In this document: piece by piece, positions 9,890-21,751 of the stretch
How the letters are laid out: each line of letters begins with the position of its first letter
Numbering within the stretch: position 1 is the stretch's first letter
DNA from: Tridacna crocea
Taxonomy: Eukaryota; Mollusca; Bivalvia; Cardiida; Cardiidae
Assembly: GCA_943736015.1 (NCBI GenBank)
Contig: OX031073.1
Coordinates: 30,283,210-30,347,209, forward strand
Length of the DNA stretch: 64,000 bases
Direction: 5' to 3'
Made by a program: the position numbers and the translations under genes
The notes under the pieces: model-generated
Seen by the model: only the letters and a program-made list of their open reading frames with translations
The model's database searches: none
Told to the model about the DNA's origin: nothing

Positions 9890-11540
9890 TACAAAGGATT
9901 ACCAGTGGTTACAGTATATGGATGCACCTTCCCTGAAAACCTAAGCCTGAAAGAGGTGCAAGGCACATTAAATATTTAGCAGCCCCGTTATTTGGCATGT
10001 TCTTCTCTACAATTTCTTGTTAAGCTTTCCACGGTGCAATATGGGAATACTGTTTATTTGTTCCTCTGATCTTTTTTGAGTAGGGTTTAACTTAAAATGG
10101 AGAAAGCATAATCAGATAACAACCCTGGGACCAAAACTTATCTGAAAAGATTTGCTTTACCTTAGAGAAATTTGCTTTGTCACGTGATTTTCATTCATAA
10201 AATGTAAACGTTTTGAGACAAAGCGTTTCAGATGTTTTTACAGTTGTAAAAATGAGTTTAGACGTGATTTTTTTACAAACAATAATTGCATTACGAAAAT
10301 ATGTACATAGAAAAATAGAAACAGAAATCGAAACAAATATCTGCTTACATCTCAATATGTATGTCGTGAAAACCATTGGAATGTATTTACTATGATGTAG
10401 TAAAAGATTTTCTGACTGTCAGTCTCACCCACATTGAAACATTGCAAGATTTTAATGACAATAAGAAAGGTGCCGGAGTTTGGGCACCAGACAATTTACC
10501 TTCAGTCTGAAGCTGTCTGCTCTGATGCTATTTTTGTTACTGGTCTTCGCATACACCTTCAGAACAACGTTCCTTCAAAGTATCTGAAACTAATATGATT
10601 TTACCAACATCTTTTCGAATGGCTTTATGCGACCAAATTTCCAATTATAGCTAATAAAGTGGGCATGCATCTTTAGATAAAAGATTAGTCTTTACAAGAA
10701 AAACTGATGTTAGTTAATATCTATTTCTTACCTTCTCAACCAAATGGTTGTTAGGGTCAGAGAACCAGACTACAAAATTCAAATTCCATTGAGAGTGCAT
10801 GCCTGTTTAACGAAGTAGCCGTTTTAGTGGTTTACAAATTACACTGGATTTATTTAGGTTGGGACATTTATCTAACGATCCATGCCCATTTTTTAGCTGT
10901 CATTGGAAATTTTGTCGCATAGAGGCGTTCGAGAAGATGCGAGTAAAATCGTATTTACACAGGATACTTTGAATCAACATTGCTCTGAAGGTCTCACGAA
11001 GGCAAGCAACAAAAAAAGCATTAGAGCAGACCGACAAACTGAAGCTACATTATTATAATTAGTATCAGGGAAAATTTGTAATTTAGGAATGAAATGCGGT
11101 CTGTTTGGGGCGAAATACGGTCTGTTTGAGGTGAAATTCGGCGGTCACACTAAAATACATCTCTTTCCTAATTACAGAAATTTGCTTTCTTTTATAAATG
11201 TAAATAGGGTAACAAATCGATTAACTAATTACTTGCCAACCTTCGTAGTAAAAAAAAAATCCGGAAATAGGTTACCTTCGAAACCATGGTCAATTGGGAT
11301 AGTTGTAAACTTTAAGTAGTTCTCGGTTACCTGTAGTCAAAAGCGCCAAAACAGTGAGTATGAACTTTCTTGAAAACTGCTACAATATTCCCATGTGGTG
11401 ACACCTTAGTGATAATGAATCTTGGAAAAGAAAAACGCGTAGAAATATTTTTATTTAAGTTTTTTTGCCTTCGTTGTTGTTGTTGTTAATGTGTTCGGTG
11501 TCCCATGAAATAAGCATGCTACATGAAGAACACTCTTACT
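9890..11540. other. stretch with no recognised gene or repeat
   Basis: No convincing coding frame or splice pair on either strand, apart from one candidate donor at 10731 on the minus strand. The longest open frames are short and of biased composition. Confidence 0.5.
10732..10850 (-). other. possible 5' non-coding exon of the zinc-finger gene
   Basis: A good donor, GAAG|GTAAGAAATAG, lies at 10732/10731 on the minus strand, upstream of the acceptor at 9408. No open frame is implied. The upstream boundary shown is arbitrary and the link to the gene is inferred. Confidence 0.25.
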
Positions 11541-11544
11541 CGAA

Positions 11545-11625
11545 TGTCCCATTGTATGCGCATTTCATGTTCTTCGAAGATTCTACCTGTCTGCTGGTGC
11601 TATGACGCATCAGATCTTTGATGTA
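11545..11625. repeat. dispersed repeat with CTTCGAAGA motif
   Basis: TATGCGCATTTCATGTTCTTCGAAGAT is a fragment of a repeat also seen at 6027-6057, 43885-43965, 46515-46880 and 50220-50575. Confidence 0.55.
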
Positions 11626-11751
11626 GATCTAAAGTCTCTGATAAGGAAATTTCTTTTTTGCCAAAAAATACCTTTCAAATAGCAAAATTTTGCTTGTTAG
11701 CATTGGCTTTAATAAGGGACCATTGCAGCTATCCAGCAGGATAAGGGTTAA

Positions 11752-11972
11752 CCTTTACCTGATATACCAATTTCAGGTTCTTCCATTTCAGCAGCAAATA
11801 AAGATATGATGTCAAAGATATGGACAAATGATGATACAAATATCCGATTGAATTGAAAACATTGTGGGAAAAGGAGAAACTGCTTGTTATGAGCAATTTC
11901 TCCTTTTCCCACAATGTTTTCAAAAGCTGTCTTTTGATGATATGTCAAAATGAGTATCTATGGAGTAAGGGG
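11752..11972. mobile_element. TTAA MITE, hybrid C/D, 221 bp
   Basis: TTAA 11748-11751 and 11973-11976. The right end is type C (ATGAGTATCTATGGAGTAAG). The outer arms are of the GGGAAAAGGAG kind, while the centre is GCTTGTTATGAGC. Confidence 0.88.
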
Positions 11973-12050
11973 TTAATACTGTATTGCACTTCTAGGTCAA
12001 CTTGTCAATTCGATTATGTCATTGTTCTAATCTAGTTATTTATATTCAAT

Positions 12051-12124
12051 AGTGATAATAATAATAATAACAATAATAATAAGGAGGAGGAGGATGGTGA
12101 TGATGATGATGATGATGATGATGA
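12051..12124. repeat. compound microsatellite
   Basis: (AAT)n, then (GGA)n, then (GAT)n, uninterrupted over about 70 bp. Confidence 0.9.
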
Positions 12125-12302
12125 GAAAGGATACAAACATAAATGCCATATTACTGCCCAAATTTTTATTCAATGAAATTAAATATCTTCACAAAACTAG
12201 ATTTACATGTACAAACATTAATTTCAGTTGAACGATCAGGCAAGGCTTACAAGCTGATAGTAAAATCCCAGATTTTGCTATATCTAAAGGTATTTATATA
12301 GT

Positions 12303-12412
12303 GAAAGACATCTCCTCATCAGACAGTGTAAATCCAAGATCAGACTGCACAGGATGTGCAGTCTGATCTTGATCTACATTGTCTGGCAAAAGGTCAGTGA
12401 GTCGCACTTTGC
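12303..12412. repeat. AGATCAGACTGCAC hairpin repeat
   Basis: An inverted repeat centred on ACTGCACAGGATGTGCAGT, extended by AATCCAAGATC / GATCTTGATCTAC. Other copies: 18247, 24985, 32610, 47183, 48895, 50030, 55775, 57120 and 57538. Confidence 0.75.
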
Positions 12413-12429
12413 CGCCGAAGGGCAATACA

Positions 12430-12930
12430 TGCAACAAATGGCTTAATGACCAATCCTGAATGAGCCCCCATCTTACAAATACAACAGTTTCCTACAAATG
12501 CACCAGGCAGGTTTCGGACCCATGTGGAACATGTGGAAGATATCCCTATCTTTTGAGGTTCAACGGGGGACAACTTTACCCTTTACCACACAATGACAAC
12601 TTTTAACGACCCTAAGAAAGAAGCCTTTTGATAACAGTGTGGGAAAAGGAGAAAATGCTGCTAACCGGCATTTTCTCCTTGTCCAGAAAGTTTTCTACCA
12701 TATGGAAGAAAATTTGTCATGGAGCCACTATGAAATAGTCGTCTGCAAAATGCTTTGGATAGGTCTAAAATTTTCTCATGTGGTAAAGGATTAAACACTG
12801 AGCTAGAGAGAATTCTCTTCAACAGTTGTTAGTTATTGATTTTATATGGGACAAAGGAAGGAGTAATCTCCCATAACATTAGCAAAGGATGAGTTTTTTT
12901 ATGGACCAAATGGCGGCTGATATCTTCCGA
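12430..12930. repeat. direct repeat flanking duplication copy 1 (left)
   Basis: AATGACCAATCCTGAATGAG onward matches 18975-19270, including about 100 bases near CTCTTCAACAGTTGTTAGTT. A TTAA MITE (12578-12790) is inserted in this left copy only. Confidence 0.7.
12578..12790. mobile_element. TTAA MITE, type B/D
   Basis: Starts CCCTTTACCACACAATG; right TTAA 12791-12794. The core has a matching AACCGG centre change. Confidence 0.8.
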
Positions 12931-12947
12931 ATAAACCCATTTACCAA

Positions 12948-13142
12948 ACAATGCTGGGATTTGACGACCCTTCTGAAAACATTGTGGGAAAAGTAGAAAA
13001 TGCTGCTGACCGGCATTTTCTCATTTTTCCCACAGTGTTATCTACCCTTACCAAGACAAGTTTCAATTTTTGACTCGCATTAATTTTGACATTTGCCAAT
13101 ACTACCAATTTGTTTTAATCTAAAATTATATTGTTTGGTAAA
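12948..13142. mobile_element. TTAA MITE, decayed
   Basis: Begins CCATTTACCAAACAATG and ends ATTGTTTGGTAAAG. The paired copy is at 25968-26155. Confidence 0.75.
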
Positions 13143-14735
13143 GACAACTCTCTGGAAAACAGTTTTCAAAAACATTGCCTGAAAAAGAGAAATTTCCCGT
13201 AACCATAACTTTCCCCTTCTGCAACAACATTTTCTATCCTTTCAGGGACAAAAGCCATCATTCCCTTAACCTACTTCCATATCCATAACATACTAAACAA
13301 CTACAAGTTCAATGAATGTTTTATTGAATTGTCTGGTAGCACTAGTGGACTAGTGGCCTGTGTGTTAGCAAGGGCTTTACATGAATTTTGGAATGGATCT
13401 TTATATCTCCAATCCATCAATGCTTTTTCTTATCTGGAAACAAGAGTGAATTTTGACACGTCCACAGAGGCCAGTCGTCCTGAGCCGAATGACAATACCT
13501 AAGCGCGAAGCACATAAGGCACATGCACTTAATAACAACCTGTATGCATTATATGCACAGTGCAAGGAAATAAATTTCCTTCCAATTCATGCCCAATCAA
13601 CCAAAGAAAATTATATTTCTAGCCACAATTAAATTGTCTTCTCAAATGCTTTTAAATTCGACTGCTGGGTGGTACAGGATTAACCCTTTACCACACAATA
13701 ACGATATAATTATGATCCCTGCTTTGACCATTGAAGATAAATGGCAGGGCATATAGAGGCATGGTATCTAGGCAAGGGGCTGGTAACAGAAAATTGGGAA
13801 TATCTGTCCTTTTTGCCAACTTGCATATGTTCAAATTAAGTAGGCCAACTGTCAAGGAGTTTTCTGACAAATTATTACAGATTTTAAAAACATCCTAAAC
13901 ATCCTTTTCGGGATGACTTGTATTGTGAATGGTTCGGCCATAAGTTTTCCTTGAAAAGCAAGTTTTGTTTTTCCACATTTCAAATTTCCATACAAAAACA
14001 GAAGCTAGACCACTGCGTACACTCATAGCATGAACGATTAGCGTCGTCTTTCTGTAGCCTACGTAAATCGAGAAAGATCAAAAACAGGTCTACAGATCTA
14101 ACAAATTAGGTTGATACATTTTCAACCTTGCCTTTTGCTACTGCATGTTTAAAGGAGACACTCAGAGAGAAATACGCTAAAAATATACCATCAAGCGCTA
14201 TCAGTCACGATTTTAATTCTGAAAACGATCACTCGCCATATAAACTAATTTCAAAGTAAATCTCTATTCGTGCCGGTCGGCAACTTGTTTCCCTTCCCGG
14301 AAATGAATAAAATTTGAAAGCTTAACTTTGGTTGGTGGACTCCGGAGGTGTGTACATTGGATTGACCAATCAGAAATAGGAAGAGATAAACGTTTGAAAT
14401 TGTGATCGGTTAATGGTCTAAGGGAGAAAACTCGTACTAACTTACGTCTTTATGTCAACCAGAGTTGTCTCCCATACTGCAGGACGGCATAAAACCCCCA
14501 AACGAATAAAATCGGCAACGGGAATGTAGTTTGTAAATAAAAAATGATCGAAATGAAAGCAACTTTTCGTGAATATGAAGAATACTCCATATTATAACAA
14601 TGAAATATATTTAAGACCCGCTCTGGCTAAAGGGGGCTTAATGCATCACTGTTATGCATAGTGTGATACAAGCCCAAGTCATCCCATAATTATAAGTCCA
14701 TAATCCTGAGCCAGTTTTTTCAGTAGCCAACTTAA

Positions 14736-15076
14736 CTCTTTACCAAACGACAAAATTTTAGATTGGTCCAAATTGTAAGCAATTGCAGATGTCAATTTAA
14801 ATGTGAGTCAAAAATTGAATTTTGATTTTGGAAGGGTCGAAAACATTGTGGGAAAAGGAGAAAATGCTGGTTACCAGCATTTTCTTCTGTTTCCAATAAT
14901 GTTTTCAAAAGCTTTCCTTCTCAGGATCAAAAATTGAATTTTGATTTTGGAAAGGGTAGAAAACATTGTGGGAAAAGGAGAAAATGCTGGTTACCAACAT
15001 TTTCTTCTTTTGCCACAATGTTTTCAAAAGCTTTCCTTCTCAGGGTCGTTAAAAGTCGAAATCATGTGTTAAAGAC
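14736..15076. mobile_element. TTAA MITE with duplicated core (two hairpins)
   Basis: TTAA 14732-14735 and 15077-15080. The segment from CAAAAATTGAATTTTGATTT through the core to CTTTCCTTCTCAGG occurs twice in tandem. The paired copy 28246-28582 has the same doubling. Confidence 0.85.
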
Positions 15077-15117
15077 TTAATCATGAGATAGCTTGTAGCT
15101 GTAATAAAAAGAAAATT

Positions 15118-15262
15118 TGCCAATATAAAAAATTCCAGGCCCAGGGGCCAGGGCGGACTGTGAAGACTGCACAGGCTGATCGGGGTCGATATTTTTCTGC
15201 AGAGGCATTAAACCCCCTTTTCACAGAGCACAGCTCATTTTGTTCATTTTTGTTCGTTCTCT
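15118..15262. repeat. GC-core hairpin repeat
   Basis: Contains GGACTGTGAAGACTGCACAG and the CCCCCTTTTCACAGAGCAC tail of the family. The paired copy is at 28628-28772. Confidence 0.65.
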
Positions 15263-15450
15263 GTAAAAGATCGACAATTTGATCAACGGAAATAAGCTTT
15301 TAATTCGGTGCTGTATATCTAGATTAATTTCTTATTCTAACATATAGATCTAGTACTAACAGTTTAAACGCGAGGATAATTTGAACACCATTGAATTGAA
15401 AGTGGCCAAGTAGATTAAATTTAGGACAGTTTTAACCCGTGAAATTGGCT

Positions 15451-15456
<6 letters not shown>

Positions 15457-15481
<25 letters not shown>

Positions 15482-15485
15482 TTTT
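15457..15485. repeat. (ATTT)n microsatellite
   Basis: Seven ATTT units. The paired copy near 28959-28981 has fewer. Confidence 0.9.
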
Positions 15486-16792
15486 CAATGCAAAAAAATA
15501 TGGCAACACGGCTCTTGTTTGACTTATGGATCTCGACTAAACTGGCGATAATGCTAAAGTGAACGAAATTTCACAGAGAAATGTGTAACTTTTATATGGA
15601 ATTTAACCTGAAGTTATTGGATCTTGTGTTAACAAATTTTAGGAAAAGCAATCCTGCGAGGTTAAGTGTCAACTTGGAAGACCTGGGTTAGATCTTCTTG
15701 GATTCACAGGAGTTTCCTTAGGCAAGGACAATCTAGAGCCCTAGCCTGGTACTGGTGAAACCCAGTTTAGACATGAGTATGATATCTATCACCATGACAT
15801 GACCGAAAACAAAAGAAATCAAAAGCAGCGTGAAAAACAATAATCAATAAATGAAATGATATACGAGGTAGAATATCTCTCAAAAAGATAAGAGAAAATT
15901 TATCTTTAAATGCATGTTCTATAAATTTTATATATTTATATCTTCAAAACAATACACATATCTGATCTTGTCGTGGAAGCACGCGTTCTCTTCATATCAA
16001 TGTTACAAATCGTTTTTATTCCGATCGTCCTTACAGCCGTTACACATATGCCGTAATTTATTCGTTAGCGGTTTTATGCCGTCCATTGATTATAAGGGAA
16101 ACAACTCTGTAAGGCTTAAGGATACAATCCAAGTACGAGTTTTCTCCCTTAGACCATAAAAAAGTTCCTAATTTCAGTGGCTTGTCTTTCTTGTTTCTGA
16201 TTGGTCAACCTAAAGATACACATCTGCGTTTTGCACCAATCAAAACGATAACTGGTCAAATTAATTTTATTTCTGGGTCAGGAAACAGGGGAACCAGAAT
16301 GGCCGATCTTAAGTTTGGAGCGTGTAAGCTAGTTGAATTATTACTGATAACACTCGGTGGCATTTGTGCAGGCGATTGAGAGCAAACAGGTGTCGTTTTA
16401 ATTTTAAGTGCCGCTATGCATTTTGCTGTTTAAGCTGAAATGGAAATAGGCAAAACCTATCCAGAAATTGATGGATGTCAGAAGTTTAGGTTGCGGACCA
16501 AGGAAGGTTCGATCCTTTGTCCGACGACTGATTTTTGAGAAGATTCGGCCGAAGTTTTTAGAAGATTTGGCCTGAAATATGACAAGACTTGGCCCACGTT
16601 CTTGTACAGTATCTTTCATTTTTTAGCATGGTCTCTTGAACGACCGAAAACCACCTAATGAACGAACATTTGAGCCCAATTAATTTGTCATCTGCAAATT
16701 TTCAGGTAAGACTTTTACAGACTTTAGTTCTTCTGTAAAGAGTTAAATTAGGTGACAGGAAAGGCAGGATTCATTATTCTTACATGCATTAA

Positions 16793-16969
16793 CCCTATAC
16801 CTAAAGACAAAATTTTGTACTCAACAAAATTTTTAGACAACAGATGAATCTGGGCTCTTATGACTTTCTGTCCTTGATAGGTGTAACCAAAATTTTCTCC
16901 CTTTTCCACAATGCTTTCAGAAGCCTTTTTCTCCAGGGTCATTAAAACTTTGGATTGTGCAGTAATGGT
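16793..16969. mobile_element. TTAA MITE with internal deletion
   Basis: TTAA 16789-16792 and 16970-16973. Only one half of the core is left. The paired copy is 30802-30978. Confidence 0.8.
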
Positions 16970-16973
16970 TTAA

Positions 16974-17456
16974 CTCTTTACCAAATGACAAATTTATAGA
17001 CTGGTCCAAAATGAAAGCAGTTGCAGACGACAAATCAAAATTTGATTTGGAAAGGGTAGAAAACATTGTGGGAAAAGGAGAAAATGCTGGTTAGGCCCAG
17101 CATTTTCTCCTTTTCCCACAATGTTTTCAGCCCGCCCGGGTGGCTCAGTGATGAGCGTGTCAGACTCATGACCTAGTGGTTGTGAGTTCAATACCCGGTT
17201 GAGGAGAATTTTCTTTCCGGTGTATTTTTGCCTCCCATCTCTGCAGAAGCATGTGAGAAAAATAGTCAGTGACTTTGGAAAGAAAGTAGTGTAAGTACCG
17301 GTGTGAGAAAGCCAGGAAACACATGTGCGTCACCGACCCCCATGATATGACCTTAGCTGTTAAAGTGGAGTTAAACCCCAATACAGCCAACCAACCAATG
17401 TTTTCAAAAGGCTTCTTTTTCAGGGTCATTAAAAGTCGGAATTGTGTGGTAAAGGG
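16974..17456. mobile_element. TTAA MITE, type D, interrupted by a SINE
   Basis: TTAA 16970-16973 and 17457-17460. A 267 bp SINE splits it at 17130-17396. The paired copy (30983-31200) lacks the SINE and is 218 bp. Confidence 0.88.
17130..17396 (+). mobile_element. tRNA-derived SINE, family II
   Basis: A tRNA-like head (GGTGGCTCAGTGATGAG A box, GTTCAATACCC B box) and a tail ending GTTAAACCCCAATACAGCC. Flanked by a 10-11 bp target duplication, AATGTTTTCA, at 17120-17129 and 17397-17406. The empty site is visible in duplication copy 2 near 31141. Confidence 0.9.
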
Positions 17457-17479
17457 TTAAATTATATTTTTCCTTTCAG

Positions 17480-17576
17480 CATGAAGTTCTACCTTACCAT
17501 GATGTACATAACTCTAGATCAGGAAACAGCCTTTAAAGACTTGTTCCAATGTGAAGGATGGTCTTATTGTAAGATA
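17480..17576 (+). other. exon-like segment, copy 1
   Basis: About 97 bp bounded by a strong acceptor (TATTTTTCCTTTCAG) and donor (AAGATAG|GTGAGT), with one open frame reading KFYLTMMYITLDQETAFKDL and on to WSYCKIG. The same segment with the same frame and splice sites is at 31450-31546. A second acceptor (TTGTCCTTATAG) at about 17651 is followed at once by a MITE. The product is not recognised; it may be an exon of a gene, or of a relic, captured in the duplication. Confidence 0.45.
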
Positions 17577-17665
17577 GGTGAGTGGTACATTGTAGGATGT
17601 GTTTGTAAGAATTATTCACCAAACGTTTTATTTTTCTACTTGTCCTTATAGGAGAAAGCCTTTAA

Positions 17666-17886
17666 CCCATTACCACATAAGCCCTCTTTTTTACAACCCT
17701 GGGAAAGATGCTTTCAGAAAACATTGTGAGAAAAGGAGAAAATGCTGGTAACCAGCATTTTCTCCTTTTCCCACGAGGTTTTCTATCCTTCACAAAACAA
17801 GTTTCAAATTTTCATTCACTTTTATATTGTCATCTGCGAATACTTTCGACTTGGACAAACCTAAAATTTTGTCAATTGGTAACGAG
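17666..17886. mobile_element. TTAA MITE, type B, 221 bp
   Basis: TTAA 17662-17665 and 17887-17890. The paired copy 31635-32249 carries a 397 bp insertion. Confidence 0.9.
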
Positions 17887-18246
17887 TTAAAACCGCAGTT
17901 GGAAAAGGAGAAAATGCTAGTGACCAGCACTCCCTCTTGTCACCACAACTGGTTTCTGTCCTATCAAGAATAAGTTTTATCACTTAGTTTAAACATATTC
18001 ATTTTACATTGATTGGGAAACAGGTTCTTGCAACTTATAGTAATCTCTCTCGATTCTGCTTCCTGGGAACTACACCAGTACTCTCGCCGAATGCATGGGC
18101 CAGTGAAAAATCCCAAAGTTGACACCCAGTCCCGGGTATCGAACACAGGACCTTTAGGTTTTGAGGCCGACGCTCTACCTCAAGACCACGGACACCACAT
18201 GAGTTCCAATTACTTTGTCATTATCAAATACGTTGAACCCGCTAGC

Positions 18247-18362
18247 TGCTAAGTGAGTAAGTGCAACTCTCTGACCTTTTTGGACAGTGTAGGTCAAGAT
18301 CAAACTCCACAGAATGTGAAGTCTGATCTTGAAACTACACTGTCTGATAAGGAGATATCTCT
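18247..18362. repeat. AGATCAGACTGCAC-type hairpin repeat
   Basis: GTAGGTCAAGATCAAACTCC pairs imperfectly with AAGTCTGATCTTGAAACTAC. Paired copy at 32610-32720. Confidence 0.7.
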
Positions 18363-18380
18363 CTCCAAAAATTCCTTTAA

Positions 18381-18601
18381 CTCATTACCAAACGACAATA
18401 TTCTAGACTGGTCCAAATTGAAAGCATTTGCAGACGACAAAATAATAGTGACTGAAAATTTGAAATTTGTTTTGTGAAGGGTAGAAAACATTGTGGGAAA
18501 AGGAGAAAATGCTGGTTACCAGCATTTTCTCCTTTGACCACAATGTTTTCTAAAGGCTTCATTCTCAGGGGCGTCAAAAGTAGGGATTGAGTGGTAATGG
18601 G
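18381..18601. mobile_element. TTAA MITE, type B reversed, 221 bp
   Basis: TTAA 18377-18380 and 18602-18605. Absent from duplication copy 2, where ATTCCTTTGAAATGG at about 32730 is the empty site (one substitution). Confidence 0.92.
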
Positions 18602-18634
18602 TTAAAATGGTAGAATTTGGGTTTTTACTGTTAA

Positions 18635-18868
18635 CCCTTTACCATACAATCCTTTCTTTTAACAATCCAGAGAAAGTGGCCTTTTACAAACATTCTGGGA
18701 AAAGGAAAAAATGCTGGTTACCATCCTTGTGAAAATATTGTGGGAAAAGGAGAAAATGCTGGTACCTAACATTTTTTCTTTTTTCCACAGTGTTTGTTCC
18801 TCTTCACAAAACGAATTTCAAATTTTCAGTCACTTTTATTTAGTTGTCTGCAAATGCTTTCGATGACC
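18635..18868. mobile_element. TTAA MITE, rearranged
   Basis: Left TTAA 18631-18634. Two partial cores are present. The internal TTAA at 18659-18662 is the site where copy 2 carries a further MITE (32803-33023). Confidence 0.7.
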
Positions 18869-18974
18869 ATGTTTTCAAATGGCTTCTTTCCCTGGGTTGT
18901 TAAAGTCAGGATTGTGTGGTAAAGAGTAAATACCATCTGTATAATGACAGAAAGTCTCATACAGAAGGAAGTCT

Positions 18975-19270
18975 ATTGGATAGACAACAAATGACTCAAT
19001 GACCAATCCTGGATGAGTCCCCATCATACAAACATGAAAGTTCATAACAAATGCATAGGTTAAATACAAAATGCACCTGGTGGGATTTTGACCGATATGG
19101 AAGAGATCTTTGTCTTTTTAGGGTCAATAGAGGAGCACCTTAAACACTGAGCTTGAGAGAATTCTCTTCAACAGTTGTTAGTTATTGATTTTATATGGGA
19201 CAAAGGAAGGAGTAATCTCCCATAACATTAGCAAAGGATGAGTTTTATGTGGACCAAATGGCGGCGGAAA
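18975..19270. repeat. direct repeat flanking duplication copy 1 (right)
   Basis: Matches 12430-12930 in the same orientation. Confidence 0.7.
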
Positions 19271-19279
19271 TTGTCTTAA

Positions 19280-19500
19280 CCCATTACCAAACGACAATAT
19301 TTTAGACTGGTCCAAATTGAAAGCATTTGCAGACGACAAAATAAAAGTGACTGAAAATTTGAAGTTTGTTTTGTGAAGGGTAGAAAACATTGTGGGAAAA
19401 GGAGAAAATGCTGGTTACCAGCATTTTCTCCTTTTCCCACAACGTTTTCTAAAGGCTTCTTTCTCAGGGGCATCAAAAGTAGGGATTGTGTGGTAATGGG
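19280..19500. mobile_element. TTAA MITE, type B reversed, 221 bp
   Basis: Left TTAA 19276-19279; the right one has mutated to ATAA (19501-19504), which also begins the next element. Confidence 0.88.
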
Positions 19501-19504
19501 ATAA

Positions 19505-19712
19505 CCCTTATCACACAATGCTAAAGACCTCAAAAAACATAGCTCTTGAAAATATTGTGAGAAAAGCAGAAAACACAGGTAACCAACATTTCGTCCTGTT
19601 CCCACAATGTTTTCTACTCTTCCCAAAACAAATTTAAATTTTTGAATTACATTTTATTTTGTTGTCTGTTCTCAGTTTGGATTTTTCTACATGTATATTG
19701 TTTCATAAAGGG
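19505..19712. mobile_element. TTAA MITE, decayed
   Basis: Shares the ATAA with its neighbour; right TTAA 19713-19716, directly before the piggyBac-related region. Confidence 0.75.
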
Positions 19713-19945
19713 TTAAAAGGATTTTTGGTTACCAACATTGTCTTCTTTTCATAAACCTTCTTCAGGGTTGATATATTTTTTAGATACAACAGTGTAAACT
19801 GTCATTAATAAATTTTTCTTTGTGATTTTTGACTATACATAAGTGTCCTGAAAATAGACAGAAAGTGTAAATGTCTGCATGAGAATTTTTCATCTATGGT
19901 ATACATTATAGTTACTTCTATTTTACATTGCAGGTCATTTAACTT

Positions 19946-21454
19946 ATGAAGTTCTATGTATGTTGGAGAATGAACAATGAATATGATAGTGCAGAACAGC
20001 TCATATCAAAAGCTGGATCAAAGGGAAGACAAGGGTTTTCATTTACACCAGAAGAAATTGGGGTATTTATTGCTGTATTGTTCATATCTGGCTGCAGCTC
20101 AGTACCTGAAAGAAGAATTTATTGGAGTTTGAGCGTGGATGTTAGAAATGAAAGCATTGCAATGACAAGAGATGGATTTGATGAAATTATGTGATACTTG
20201 CATGTGGCGACAACAACCTGCTTGATCTAGAGGATAAGTTCTGTAGAGTAAGACCAGTGCTGGCAATAATCAATGAAAGGTTCCTTCTTTACTTTGAAAA
20301 AGAAAAGAACTTGTCTAAAGATGAAAGCATGATAACCAACTATAGCAGGCATGGTGCGAATCAGTTTATAAATGGAAAACCTTTGACATTTGGTCACAAA
20401 ATATTGGCGCTTACCACCCCATCAGGGCATGTGCTGCAATTTGAACCCTTCCCAGGAACACATGAACGACAATATACAGACAACCATCAACTTGGTAGGG
20501 GTGGTACCGTAGGAATGGATTTATTAGCTGGGCTGAACAAAGACAACAGCTACTATCTTACATTTGATAACCTGTTTAGTTCATTGGACCATGTGGACAA
20601 AGTCAGCAGTATGGTAATTGCTTGCACAGGCACAAAAAGATCCAATCTTATAGAGGACTGTTCACTAAGGTCTGTGAAAGATATACAAAAGGAACCACAT
20701 AGGTATGATACCAACAACAGATTAGATGGAATGATAACATTTTTGTCACTGTAATTTCTAACCTTTATGGGCTGTCCCCATTGCAAACAGCTTCAAGATG
20801 GCCCATATCAGAGAAACTAAGAATACACATTGAGCAACCATATGCGGTCAAGCACTACGTAAAGGTGGCATAGACTGTATGGATCAGAATGTGGAAAAGT
20901 ACAGGGTGGCAATACGGTCAAGGAAGTAATGCTGGCCTAATTTTATGTATTGCATCGAATTTGCAGTACAGCAAACCTGACACCTATATTGCTGGAAAAA
21001 GATCTTATTGGAGTGCATAGACACATTGTTGAAGTACTACTTAACCCTTTCCCAAACGAAAAACTTTTGGACTGGACCAAATTGAAAGCATTTGCAGACG
21101 ACAATTCAACTCTTGCTGAAAAGATTATTTCTGTCTATGATAGGGTAGAAAACATTGTGGGAAAAGGAGAAAATGCTGGTTACCAGCATTTTCTCCTTTT
21201 CCCACAATGTTTTCAAAAGGCTACTGTTCCAGACCCGTAAAAACCAGGGAGTGTTTGGGAGAGGCTTACACAGGGAACACCACATGCTATTGTTGATCAA
21301 TCCAAGAGGGCGTCTTGTTGCTCATGGATGTCTTTATGCAGCACCCTAAGAAGAAAAAAGATGTTCATTGTGCAAAATGCATTGTAACATGGTTTGTACA
21401 ATATATTCTGTGGGACTGAATAGAAAGTGTTTTGAGCAATGTCATAGTGTCTGA
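19946..21454 (+). pseudogene. piggyBac transposase pseudogene, copy 1
   Basis: Transposase_IS4-like DDE domain of the piggyBac family. Visible are EEIGVFIAVLFISG, the first catalytic Asp (KDESMI, near 20318), the second (YYLTFDNLFSS, near 20566), the third (GGIDCMDQNVEKYR, near 20875) and the C-terminal Cys-rich domain (RCSLCK...CFEQCH, 21358-21444). It is dead: there are frameshifts near 20190 and 20866, an in-frame stop after RSRK, and a 221 bp TTAA MITE inserted between the DDE part and the Cys-rich domain. The N-terminal part seen in copy 2 is deleted here. Confidence 0.88.
21045..21265. mobile_element. TTAA MITE, type A, 221 bp, inside piggyBac relic
   Basis: TTAA 21041-21044; right TTAA mutated to TTAC (21266-21269). 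The core is a perfect palindrome. Confidence 0.9.
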
Positions 21455-21533
21455 AAACAATGGATAAACAGTGAATATAATTACATATATAGGTTCAGTG
21501 TGGCCTCTATCTATAGACAATTTAGTGGCTTAA

Positions 21534-21751
21534 CTTTTTACCAAATGACAAAATTTTAGGTTTGTCAATCAAAAGCATTTGCAGATAACAAAATAAAGTG
21601 ACTGAAAATTTGAAATTTGTTTTGTGAAGGGTAGAAAACATAGTAGGGAAAAAAGAAAATGTTGGTTGCCAGCATTTTCTCCTTTTCCCACAATGTTTTC
21701 TAAAAGCTTCTTTCTCAGGGTCGTCATAAGTAGGGTTTGTGTGATAATGGG
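21534..21751. mobile_element. TTAA MITE, type B/D
   Basis: TTAA 21530-21533 and 21752-21755. Confidence 0.88.

Larger units (their letters stand above)
14260..16310. mobile_element. 2 kb element with long inverted arms, copy 1
   Basis: Roughly 14270-14580 is the reverse complement of roughly 15990-16310. Shared blocks include GATTGACCAATCAGAAA, GGTCTAAGGGAGAAAACTCG, CAGAGTTGT.TCCC and GGACGGCATAAAACC. The interior holds a double-core MITE, a GC-core hairpin and an (ATTT)n run but no transposase, so it looks like a non-autonomous foldback element. The same structure is at 27770-29800. Confidence 0.7.
12955..20754. repeat. segmental duplication, copy 1
   Basis: Colinear with 25970-35760. Matched anchors include 13717/27227 (TTTGACCATTGAAGAT), 14470/27980, 16130/29640, 17480/31450, 18055/32410 and 20300/35440. 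The offset drifts from about 13.0 to 15.1 kb because of insertions specific to one copy. Homology is unclear around 18.9-19.7 kb. Confidence 0.85.

Noticed and set aside
10213..10395. Overlapping 60-residue frames on both strands
   Set aside because: Short, AT-biased, no splice partner or domain.
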